DNA from: an uncultured cyanobacterium
GTDB lineage: Bacteria > Cyanobacteriota > Cyanobacteriia > PCC-6307 > Cyanobiaceae
Length of the DNA stretch: 18,633 nucleotides
Direction: 5' to 3'
Assembly (NCBI GenBank): GCA_903921295.1
Contig: CAIXOZ010000052.1
Location: forward strand, 1 to 18,633
Shown: positions 1 to 6,080 of the stretch, piece after piece
Layout of the letters: each line of letters begins with the position of its first letter
Numbering within the stretch: the stretch's first letter is position 1
Made by a program: the position numbers and the translations under genes
Notes under the pieces: generated by a model
What the model saw: the letters and a program-made list of their open reading frames with translations, nothing else
The model's database searches: none
What the model was told of the DNA's origin: nothing

Positions 1-1
1 A

Positions 2-253
2 TACCGCAGCGATCAGAAGGATGCCCTTCTGTTCCATCCCAAAGAGGTGGCGCGTTTCGCCCGGGATGTGCTGCGGATCAAGGAGGTCACCGTTGAGGTT
101 CTCAATTCCCCTTCCACTGCGACGCAACAGCTGCTTGCTTCTATTCTCGAAGAGTTGCGCGAGATCCGCCTCCGCCTCGATGGCATCGGTTCGGCTCCTG
201 CCGATCTCGCTGCCCGTCGCGATCAGTTTGATCAGTCCCGCCCTGCGGCCTGA
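2..253 (+). CDS. 3' end of an unidentified protein (partial)
   Basis: The reading frame is open from the left edge to a TGA at 251-253, so the start lies outside the window; 83 residues are visible. I do not recognise the family. The visible part is hydrophilic. It contains a basic/acidic stretch (residues 1-30), a short beta-like segment (VTVEVLNS), and then a leucine-rich charged helix (about residues 41-65, with the repeating pattern LLASILEELREIRLRL) that could form a coiled coil. The last ~18 residues are a flexible Ala/Asp/Arg-rich tail. No membrane segment or cysteine is seen. A GTG at 47 is in frame, but the coding signal continues upstream of it, so a separate small gene starting there is less likely. 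Confidence 0.6.
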   Translation, partial: YRSDQKDALLFHPKEVARFARDVLRIKEVTVEVLNSPSTATQQLLASILEELREIRLRLDGIGSAPADLAARRDQFDQSRPAA

Positions 254-311
254 TCTCCGCTTCCCTGTCCTTCGCCTGTGATGTGGCTGGGTCCTTCCCT
301 TGCCACCACCC

Positions 312-719
312 ATGGATTCCGACCCCGAGCCTCGATCTTCCTCTTCCGCAACGTCCCTGGCAAGCGCCCAGGCGGATGACACACCGGAGGAGCCTCCCAG
401 TCCCTTTCAGTCTGCGGCCTTTCTTCTTGGACCCCTGATTGGGGTGCTGACCCTGGTGGTGCCGTTCGGCAGCGTGATCGTCGACCGTTCGGGATTCCCT
501 GAGCTTCCAAGCCTGAGTGCCAGGTCGGATCGGAGCACCGATGGCCTACGGACTCCCCGGCCTCCGGTCCTGCCGTCGGTGGGGCGTCTGTCCGCAGAGG
601 TGGCGTCCCCCGCTGCAGGTCCCTCCTCGCCGACTGCCGTGCCTGACGGGAGCGTCCCAGGCGCCCGTCGCTCCTCGGTCCTGGCACCTGCTGCCGCAGC
701 GAGCGGGCCGCGGCCCTGA
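312..719 (+). CDS. Small predicted single-helix membrane protein, hypothetical
   Basis: An ATG at 312 opens a 135-residue frame; a TTG at 300 is a less likely start. The N-terminal ~35 residues are acidic and Ser/Pro-rich. One hydrophobic helix follows (about residues 38-57, LLGPLIGVLTLVVPFGSVIV), and then a ~75-residue tail of Pro, Ser, Ala and Arg with no visible fold. No conserved catalytic motif is seen and I do not recognise the family. The membrane helix is the part that argues for a real protein. The low-complexity tail is also what random GC-rich DNA would encode, so the true end or frame could differ. The gene is 58 bases downstream of the preceding frame and convergent with the methyltransferase gene. 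Confidence 0.45.
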   Translation: MDSDPEPRSSSSATSLASAQADDTPEEPPSPFQSAAFLLGPLIGVLTLVVPFGSVIVDRSGFPELPSLSARSDRSTDGLRTPRPPVLPSVGRLSAEVASPAAGPSSPTAVPDGSVPGARRSSVLAPAAAASGPRP

Positions 720-781
720 GCGAAAGGCCTGGAAGGGCTGCCATCGCGCAACGCGCTGGATTGAGACCAGAACGTCCGTTA

Positions 782-810
782 CAGCGCTGCAGTCAGTTAG
801 AGCGCTGCAG
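782..810. repeat. Ten-base direct repeat that also forms a hairpin, at convergent gene ends
   Basis: AGCGCTGCAG occurs at 783-792 and again at 801-810. Because AGCGCT is itself palindromic, the region also gives a perfect 7-bp stem (782-788 with 801-807) around a 12-base loop. It straddles the stop codon of the methyltransferase gene, so it could act as a weak terminator between two convergent genes. There is no T-run, and the second copy is coding, so the match may be incidental. Confidence 0.3.
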
Positions 811-1479
811 CAGGAATCCCTCGTAATCCAGGGCCTGGAAGATTCGGGCCGGATCGCCGAAGCCGGCGGCATTAACCAGGGCCATCAAGCGTGACAGGCC
901 GATCGGATGCAACGCTTCGGTGAGCGGGGCGGCCGCCGGAGCCTGGGGGGTCAGGCCGCCTGCCTGCTGGAACCCGAGCCAGGCCTGTTCCACCTGCGTC
1001 TGCAGCACTGGCCGCTGAGCGCGCATCAGATCGATCAACACAAGCTGGCCGCCGGGGGCGAGCTGTGTGGCGAGGGCGGTCAGATAGGCCAGTTTGCTTC
1101 CGTCATCAGGCAGGGATTGCAGCACCAGCACCGAAAGCGCTCCCGCGAAGGGTTCGCCTTTGGCCAGCGCCTCGACCGTTGATTGCTGCCAGTGAATCGA
1201 CTCACGATCGTCGGTTCCGAGCCGCTGACGCGCTTCGTTCAGCATCTCGGCGGAGGGATCAAGGGCCGTCAGCTTCCAGTCGGGACGTTGCCGGCGGGCC
1301 TCCACCAGCTCGGCGCCGGTGCCGCATCCGGCCACGAGCACGCGCGCACCGCTGGCGGCCGCCAGGGGGGAGGCCGCCAGCAGCGCCACCGACAGCCTCG
1401 CCAGGCTGGCGTAACCGGGGATCAGCTGCCGGGCCAGCAGGTCGTAGGAGTGGAGCTGGGTGTCGTCAGGGCCGGCCAA
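793..1479 (-). CDS. Class I SAM-dependent methyltransferase, substrate unknown
   Basis: The frame encodes a Rossmann-fold methyltransferase of about 228 residues. SAM-binding motif I (VLVAGCGTG) lies near residues 47-55. An acidic strand end (LTALDPS) about 20 residues later would hold the ribose hydroxyls. A later segment (ALSVLVLQSLPDD) and the strand GGQLVLIDL fit motifs IV-VI. The C-terminal region contains an LMALVNAAGF segment, typical of this fold. Nothing indicates the substrate. The start is uncertain: I prefer the TTG at 1477-1479, just before the first family-like segment (LHSYDLLARQLIPGY). The frame stays open to 1725 with possible starts at 1584 (TTG) and 1644 (ATG), but that extension is Arg/Pro-rich and would run into the ferredoxin gene. 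It is divergent from the ferredoxin gene. Confidence 0.8.
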   Translation of the reverse strand: MAGPDDTQLHSYDLLARQLIPGYASLARLSVALLAASPLAAASGARVLVAGCGTGAELVEARRQRPDWKLTALDPSAEMLNEARQRLGTDDRESIHWQQSTVEALAKGEPFAGALSVLVLQSLPDDGSKLAYLTALATQLAPGGQLVLIDLMRAQRPVLQTQVEQAWLGFQQAGGLTPQAPAAAPLTEALHPIGLSRLMALVNAAGFGDPARIFQALDYEGFLLQRSN

Positions 1480-1633
1480 GCACGCAACCAGAAGGGTTTC
1501 CCATCGTAGGCAGCTTCGTTGGAGCCGTTCTCTCGCCGGCGCCTGGCCGATTGATCCGGTTTCGCGGCCCGGGGGCCTATCCAAGAAAGGCTCGAGAGGG
1601 TAGGTTGGTCGGCGCCGATACCCCAGACCGTCC

Positions 1634-1993
1634 GTGCCCACCATCCGTTTCGAACAGGAAGGCCAGCAGGTCGGTTGCATCGAAGGGGCCAACCTTCGCA
1701 AAGCGGCTGTTGATGCCGGCATCAACCCCTACAAGGGTCTGAACAATCTCAACAACTGCGGTGGCCTCGGTCAGTGCGGCACCTGTGTCGTTGAGGTCCT
1801 CGAGGGGGCCCGGAATCTCTCTCCCCGCAGTGATGTCGAGCAGGTCTACCTCGCTGATCGTCCCGCCAGCTACCGCCTCAGCTGCCGCACCACCGTCAAT
1901 GGTGATGTGACCATCCGCACCCGTCCCGAGGCCGGCACCGGCAAAGGCTCCAATAGCCTGCTGGGGGCCCTGAAGCAGCTCGTCGGCCGTTGA
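1634..1993 (+). CDS. 2Fe-2S ferredoxin
   Basis: This 119-residue protein has the plant/cyanobacterial-type 2Fe-2S ligand pattern: Cys42, Cys48 and Cys51 (CGGLGQCGTC) and the distant Cys84 (RLSC), that is C-x5-C-x2-C-x32-C. It should therefore be a soluble one-electron carrier. The sequence around the cluster and the basic tail (residues 97-119) differ from the main photosynthetic ferredoxin, so it is likely a specialised ferredoxin with unknown partners. The start is GTG at 1634; the protein begins with the usual first beta strand (PTIRFEQEG), which supports this choice. No clear Shine-Dalgarno sequence precedes it. The stop TGA overlaps the TTG start of the next gene, which suggests coupled expression with the Spx/ArsC-like protein. 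Confidence 0.9.
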   Translation: MPTIRFEQEGQQVGCIEGANLRKAAVDAGINPYKGLNNLNNCGGLGQCGTCVVEVLEGARNLSPRSDVEQVYLADRPASYRLSCRTTVNGDVTIRTRPEAGTGKGSNSLLGALKQLVGR

Positions 1994-2352
1994 GCGCCGC
2001 TCCCCGCGTCTACTGTTACGGGCCCTGCAGCACCTGCCGTCGGGCCCTGAAATGGCTTGCCGAGCGCGACATTCAGCCTGAGGTGCTCGATATCACGCTC
2101 ACGCCACCGTCGCCGGACCTGCTGGAACAGGCCCTCATCCAGCTCGGCGATCGCAAGCGATTGTTTAACACCAGCGGCCAGAGCTATCGCCAGCTGGGTT
2201 CTGAGCGGGTCAAGGCGATGGATGAGGCCACCGCCCTCCAGGCCCTGGCCGCGGATGGTCGCCTGATCAAGCGTCCGTTCCTGGTGACGGCCAGCGGCCA
2301 GATCCTGACGGGCTTCAAGGAGCAGGAATGGCAACAGCTGTTCAGTTCCTGA
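1990..2352 (+). CDS. Spx/MgsR-ArsC family thioredoxin-fold protein
   Basis: A 120-residue protein of the ArsC/Spx superfamily. The N-terminal strand ends in GPCSTC, giving a CxxC pair (Cys13 and Cys16) as in Spx. A classical arsenate reductase keeps one active-site cysteine in a CGTSR-like motif. The conserved block KRLFNTSG followed by SYRQLG, the segment LIKRPFLV, and the final TGFKEQEW are all family signatures. Known members either reduce small oxyanions with thiols or, like Spx, bind the RNA polymerase alpha subunit as redox sensors; the sequence alone does not decide between them. The start is probably TTG at 1990, overlapping the ferredoxin TGA (TTGA), so translation is likely coupled. 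The neighbouring ferredoxin hints at a redox role, which is inference. Confidence 0.85.
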   Translation: MSAAPRVYCYGPCSTCRRALKWLAERDIQPEVLDITLTPPSPDLLEQALIQLGDRKRLFNTSGQSYRQLGSERVKAMDEATALQALAADGRLIKRPFLVTASGQILTGFKEQEWQQLFSS

Positions 2353-2417
2353 ACCCTTCCTGCCGCTCCTCCCTGTCCTCCTGAAGGGCGACTCTCCTCT
2401 CCAGCGGGCCTTGATCG

Positions 2418-3941
2418 TCAGACGCCTGGTTGTTGACGCCCTGGTTCCGTTGGCACGCCAGTGGTCAGATCGTCGAGTTCCTGGATCAGATCACCGATGC
2501 TTTCGCGGTTGATCTGGCCGAGGTAGCGGGTTTTCACCAGTTCCAGCAGCCGGCAGAGCAGGTCCTGGGAAAGTTGCAGGGCGGGGCCCTGCTCCAACGC
2601 CTGGGCCAGTTCCTCCCAGAAGCGGTCGATGCACTGCTGAAGCAATTCAAGCTGACGTTGATCGCGCTGGCTGATCCGATCGCTGGTGGTCCGCCCCAGG
2701 ACCAGCAGGTTGTTCACAACCCCTGCCGCCAGCTGGCGGCTGAGGCCCTCCTCCATTCGCAGCAGCGGGGCCATGGGCCGCAGCGGCGCCGGCAGCACCA
2801 TCGCCTCAAGGCTCTGTTGCAGGGCATGGCCCATGGCGCTCTGGAGTTCGGGGGCCAGGCGGGGGCCCACCCGATCGAGCAGCAAGGGTGCCCAGATGCG
2901 CAGCAGTGCCGCCAGCTCTCCATCGCTCAGGTGGCTGTTGCTGGCGCTGACGCTCTGATGGCTGCAGAGGCTGCGGATCCGAAGCGGCCATTGTGGTGAG
3001 CGGATCAGTTGCTGGCTGCCATCGATCAGTTGCAGGGCGAGAACTTCGAACAGTTCCACCGCCAGCAGGGCCACCACCGCCCGACTGATCACCGCCCGCA
3101 GCGGTTCGATGGAGATCAGGCCGCTGGTGTGCAGACGTTCAATCACCGGCAGCAGCCGCAGCGGCCGCCAGAAGGGAAGCAGCAGCGGCAGATCGATCCA
3201 GCGTCTGAGCACCGCATCCCGCCAGCGCAACCGCGGCAGCCGACGTTTGAGACGGATCACCCGCAGCAGGATGTCGAGAGCGAAAACGCTCTGAAACATG
3301 AGCAGATCCAGGCGCCAGGCATGGTCGGTGGGACGGCCGTTGTCGTCGCTGGATCGGGCGTAATTGCTGGCGATAAGCGGCAGCACCTGCTGGCGCCAGA
3401 AGCGGCGTTCCTGCTGCCAGCCCCGCTGGGCCAGCCAGTCGTTGGAAAGCAGGATCGCGGTCGCTTCGGCGGCCGAATCGCGGTCGGCACGCTCCCGCAG
3501 GCGCTCCTTGATCTTTTCGAGGGTGCCGGGGATCTGGAACGGGTTGGTGTCGATCAGGGCGAGGGTCAGCTGGTGCTGGGTCTCGAGACGCTGCCGAAGG
3601 GCGGCGGAGGCCGGTGCTCCGGTGGCCGGGGCCCTCAGGGCCTGATCGAGTTGTTCAAACTGGCGCAACCAGACACTCGTTTCACGGTGGGGGCTGATGC
3701 CTTTGATCGGATCCACCCAGGGGGTGATGTCCGGCACGGCACTCAGGGGCACCACCAGGGGCAGGGATGGCAGCGGGTAGAGGTTGCGTTGCAGCCAGAA
3801 GGTGCGCAACGGGATGTAGCTCAGGTCGAAGACGATCCAGAGCAGATTGACCAGGGCCCAGAGGGCCACAAAGCGATCCCAGGCCAGGGAGACCCGGCTG
3901 CGTTCTCGGGGCGCCGGGACATGCCAGCGGGGCCGGGCCAT
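2418..3941 (-). CDS. Large predicted membrane protein, unrecognised
   Basis: A 507-residue protein starting at ATG 3941. I do not recognise the family with certainty. Hydrophobic segments are visible at about residues 22-40 and 210-228, a Pro/Leu-rich patch at 248-267, and another segment at 284-306. Between the first two lies a ~170-residue, mostly charged region. The stretch 228-270 is notable: a highly basic linker (LKRRLPRLRWRDAVLRRW) leads into a segment with Arg spaced every few hydrophobic residues (FWRPLRLLPVIERL). This recalls the S3-S4 part of voltage-sensor-type ion channels, but no selectivity filter or pore signature is visible. The C-terminal 200 residues are soluble and helical, with leucine repeats (390-490). 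The gene is divergent from lepB and convergent with the Spx/ArsC gene. Confidence 0.75.
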   Translation of the reverse strand: MARPRWHVPAPRERSRVSLAWDRFVALWALVNLLWIVFDLSYIPLRTFWLQRNLYPLPSLPLVVPLSAVPDITPWVDPIKGISPHRETSVWLRQFEQLDQALRAPATGAPASAALRQRLETQHQLTLALIDTNPFQIPGTLEKIKERLRERADRDSAAEATAILLSNDWLAQRGWQQERRFWRQQVLPLIASNYARSSDDNGRPTDHAWRLDLLMFQSVFALDILLRVIRLKRRLPRLRWRDAVLRRWIDLPLLLPFWRPLRLLPVIERLHTSGLISIEPLRAVISRAVVALLAVELFEVLALQLIDGSQQLIRSPQWPLRIRSLCSHQSVSASNSHLSDGELAALLRIWAPLLLDRVGPRLAPELQSAMGHALQQSLEAMVLPAPLRPMAPLLRMEEGLSRQLAAGVVNNLLVLGRTTSDRISQRDQRQLELLQQCIDRFWEELAQALEQGPALQLSQDLLCRLLELVKTRYLGQINRESIGDLIQELDDLTTGVPTEPGRQQPGV

Positions 3942-3980
3942 CAGGGCTTCCTCGTTGGCCAGAGCCTAATCAGGGGGGTG

Positions 3981-3986
3981 GAGGGG
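3981..3986 (+). promoter_or_regulatory. Candidate ribosome binding site for lepB
   Basis: GAGGGG lies 8 bases before the GTG at 3995. This favours that GTG over the TTG at 4022 as the lepB start. The ATG at 3993 overlaps the GTG but opens a frame of only about ten codons. Confidence 0.4.
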
Positions 3987-3994
3987 CGCTTAAT

Positions 3995-4768
3995 GTGCGC
4001 ACCGGCCCGCCCCCTGATCCGTTGACGCCTGAGGAGATCCGCCCCGGTTCCAGTCCTGACGAGGAGGGCCAGTCGGTTGAGCGGGTGGCCCCCGTGGTGG
4101 CGGCGGCCGGAGGTGGTCTCTGGGGAACCATGGCCTTCGCGGCGCTGTTGGCTCTCGGCCTGCGTCAGTTTGTGCTTGAAGCCCGCTTCATCCCCTCCGG
4201 ATCCATGCTCCCGGGGCTGCAGATCGACGACAAGCTGCTGGTTGAGAAGCTCACCTACCGCTGGCGGGCGCCTCAGCGGGGAGAGATCGTTGTCTTCCAT
4301 GCGCCCCACCATTTCGATCCGGCCCTGCGTGGCAGCAATCCGCCCGGGCCCCTGCGCTGTCTGGTCGTCAATCTCCCGGGCATCGCGTCGTTGACCGGCA
4401 TGCAGGAGCCTGCCTGTGATGCCTACATCAAACGCGTGGTGGCGCTTCCCGGCGATCGTGTGCTGATCGATCCCCGGGGGCGCGTGCAGGTGAACGGCCA
4501 CCGGCTGGTGGAGCCCTATGTCACCCGCTACTGCCCGGTCGACACCCAGGGTGTCGGACCCTGCCGTCCGCTTTCGGCGGTGGTGCCACCCAGGCATGTG
4601 CTGGTGCTCGGTGACAACCGCGCCAACAGCTGGGATGGACGCTTCTGGCCCGGTGGACCGTTCCTGCCGGAGAGCGAGATCATCGGCCGGGCCTTCTGGC
4701 GCTTCTATCCCTTCAGCACCTTCGGCCCCCTTGGCGCCCCTGACCCCCTGGCCAGACCTCGGCCCTGA
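3995..4768 (+). CDS. lepB: Signal peptidase I
   Basis: A 257-residue type I signal peptidase, which cleaves signal peptides from proteins exported across the plasma or thylakoid membrane. A single N-terminal membrane anchor spans about residues 43-60. The catalytic serine is Ser70 in the motif IPSGSMLP, and the general-base lysine is Lys146 in YIKRVVALPGD. The family box GDNRANSWDGRFW is present near the C-terminus, so the enzyme should be active. Between Ser and Lys there is a ~40-residue insert containing two extra Cys (Cys122, Cys141), as in longer cyanobacterial LepB proteins. The acidic, Pro-rich N-terminal 30 residues are cytoplasmic and poorly conserved in general. Start is GTG at 3995. 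The gene is divergent from the unknown membrane protein and convergent with the dihydroorotase-like gene. Confidence 0.95.
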   Translation: MRTGPPPDPLTPEEIRPGSSPDEEGQSVERVAPVVAAAGGGLWGTMAFAALLALGLRQFVLEARFIPSGSMLPGLQIDDKLLVEKLTYRWRAPQRGEIVVFHAPHHFDPALRGSNPPGPLRCLVVNLPGIASLTGMQEPACDAYIKRVVALPGDRVLIDPRGRVQVNGHRLVEPYVTRYCPVDTQGVGPCRPLSAVVPPRHVLVLGDNRANSWDGRFWPGGPFLPESEIIGRAFWRFYPFSTFGPLGAPDPLARPRP

Positions 4769-4792
4769 CCGACTCGGTGCGGCCCGGTTGCT

Positions 4793-6070
4793 TCACGGGC
4801 TGATCAGCCCGCTCGTCAGCACCTTGCCCCGGACCATCCGACCCTGGCAGGGCAGGTTGGCGGCCAGGGTGCCGATCGCCCGTGCGCGCTCTTCCGTGCT
4901 GCTGTCTGCAGCGGGAACCGACCAGCTGCCGTCGGGGTCATAGAGCAGCCACTGCGTTGTCCCCGGCTCCAGCCGGGGAGGCTCAAGACCGAGGAAAGCC
5001 GCCGGTCCCCAGCAGAGGGCCTGCCAGAGCTGTTCCTTGCGCCAGCGCCGCTGCACCACCAGCTCCTGCCAGAGCAGGGGCAGCACCAGATGGAAGCCGG
5101 CCAGACCCGGTCGGCGCTGGTCGATGGGAAGGAGCTGCTCTTCCGGATCCAGCGCGACGTGATGCACGGCCACGGCGGTGAGGATGCCATCCGCCAGACC
5201 CTCGATCAGGGCCTCGCGGTCCGTGGCTGTGCCCAGGGAAGGAACCAGGCGCCAACCTTCGTCCAGCGGATCGAGCGTGGCGCTGTCACTGACCAGATGC
5301 CACCAACAGACGCTGGCGGGTGGTCGTTTCCGCCGTTGGCGCAGCTGGGAGACGGCGGCGGCGGTGGAGACATTCATCAGCTGCAGCTGGGTCTGTGGCA
5401 GGGCCTCGGCCAGGGCCAGCAGGCTCTGCAGGGGGAGTGTCTCGCTCAGCACCGGATCCTGGGGCCAGCCCGCCCGCAGGGCCTCCACGCCTTCACGCAC
5501 GAACCCCTGCTGGGTCAACGCCGGATCCCGGGGCGCCACCAGGACCGGACGGGTGCCCATCTCAGCGAGACGCCATCCCCGCTCCAGCAGGGCCAGGGCT
5601 GGCAGGTGGTCATCGTCGGCCAGACCAATGGCGCCGGCGGCCAGCTGCTCGGCGTGGGGAGCCAGCTCCTCGCCCTGGCCCCGGCGACTGAAGCTGCCCC
5701 AGAACTTCAGTTCCGGCAGCGCCGGACCAGGCCAGGGCTGCAGCATTTCCGGTTGGTCGCGCCAGCGCTCACCCCTTGGCAGCAGGGCCACGGTGCCATA
5801 GCCGGCCAGAGCGGCGGCGGCTCGAAGACTGGCGGCGGTTTCCGCAGTCCCCCCGAGGGGTTGCTCCAGGGTGCTGTGGGGATCGATCAGGGCAGGCGCC
5901 AGCAGCAGGGTCTGCGCGGCTTCGCCAGCGATGCCGAGAGCGGCGGCCTGTTCACGTGCATCGGCCCCGAAGGACAGCAGCGCCGTGCCATCGATCAGCA
6001 CATCTTCCTGTTGAAGCGGTACGTCCGGACCACGCAGGATCTGAACCTGGCTCAGCAGCCGCTTGGCCAT
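4793..6070 (-). CDS. Dihydroorotase-like protein, probably catalytically dead
   Basis: A 425-residue protein with the amidohydrolase layout of class I dihydroorotase, which cyclises carbamoyl aspartate in pyrimidine synthesis. Several family landmarks survive: LIDPHSTLEQP (61-71), AGAIGLADDD (145-154), PVLVAPRDPAL (175-185), LQLMNVST (229-236), and DGILTAVAVHH (294-304). Almost every metal or catalytic residue within them is changed. The first HxH is reduced to His65 with Thr67. The usual HCED is APRD, HVST has become NVST, PHH is WWH, and the catalytic Asp of TDHAPH is absent (VHHVAL). It is therefore likely a non-catalytic paralogue, perhaps structural or regulatory (for example with aspartate transcarbamoylase), which is inference. 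It lies 10 bases downstream of the histidine phosphatase gene, probably cotranscribed. The ATG start at 6070 is clear. Confidence 0.85.
   Translation of the reverse strand: MAKRLLSQVQILRGPDVPLQQEDVLIDGTALLSFGADAREQAAALGIAGEAAQTLLLAPALIDPHSTLEQPLGGTAETAASLRAAAALAGYGTVALLPRGERWRDQPEMLQPWPGPALPELKFWGSFSRRGQGEELAPHAEQLAAGAIGLADDDHLPALALLERGWRLAEMGTRPVLVAPRDPALTQQGFVREGVEALRAGWPQDPVLSETLPLQSLLALAEALPQTQLQLMNVSTAAAVSQLRQRRKRPPASVCWWHLVSDSATLDPLDEGWRLVPSLGTATDREALIEGLADGILTAVAVHHVALDPEEQLLPIDQRRPGLAGFHLVLPLLWQELVVQRRWRKEQLWQALCWGPAAFLGLEPPRLEPGTTQWLLYDPDGSWSVPAADSSTEERARAIGTLAANLPCQGRMVRGKVLTSGLISP
4796..4811. terminator. Perfect 16-bp palindrome at the convergent ends of lepB and the dihydroorotase-like gene
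   Basis: CGGGCTGATCAGCCCG reads identically on both strands. As RNA it gives a 6-bp GC-rich stem with a GATC loop. It covers the last codons of the dihydroorotase-like gene and sits about 28 bases past the lepB stop, so it could end transcripts from both sides. There is no T-run, and coding constraint alone could explain it. Confidence 0.3.
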
Positions 6071-6080
6071 GGTTCGCTCC

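Noticed and set aside
2354..2388. CCCTTC and GAAGGG as a terminator between the Spx/ArsC gene and the opposing membrane-protein gene.
   Set aside because: The stem is 6 bp with a loop of more than 20 bases and no T-run, which is too weak to support.
3009..4025. Long open frame on the plus strand, antisense to the large membrane protein.
   Set aside because: It is Gln/Gly/His-rich without recognisable motifs and has the typical look of an antisense shadow in GC-rich coding DNA. The minus-strand frame has coherent hydrophobic segments.
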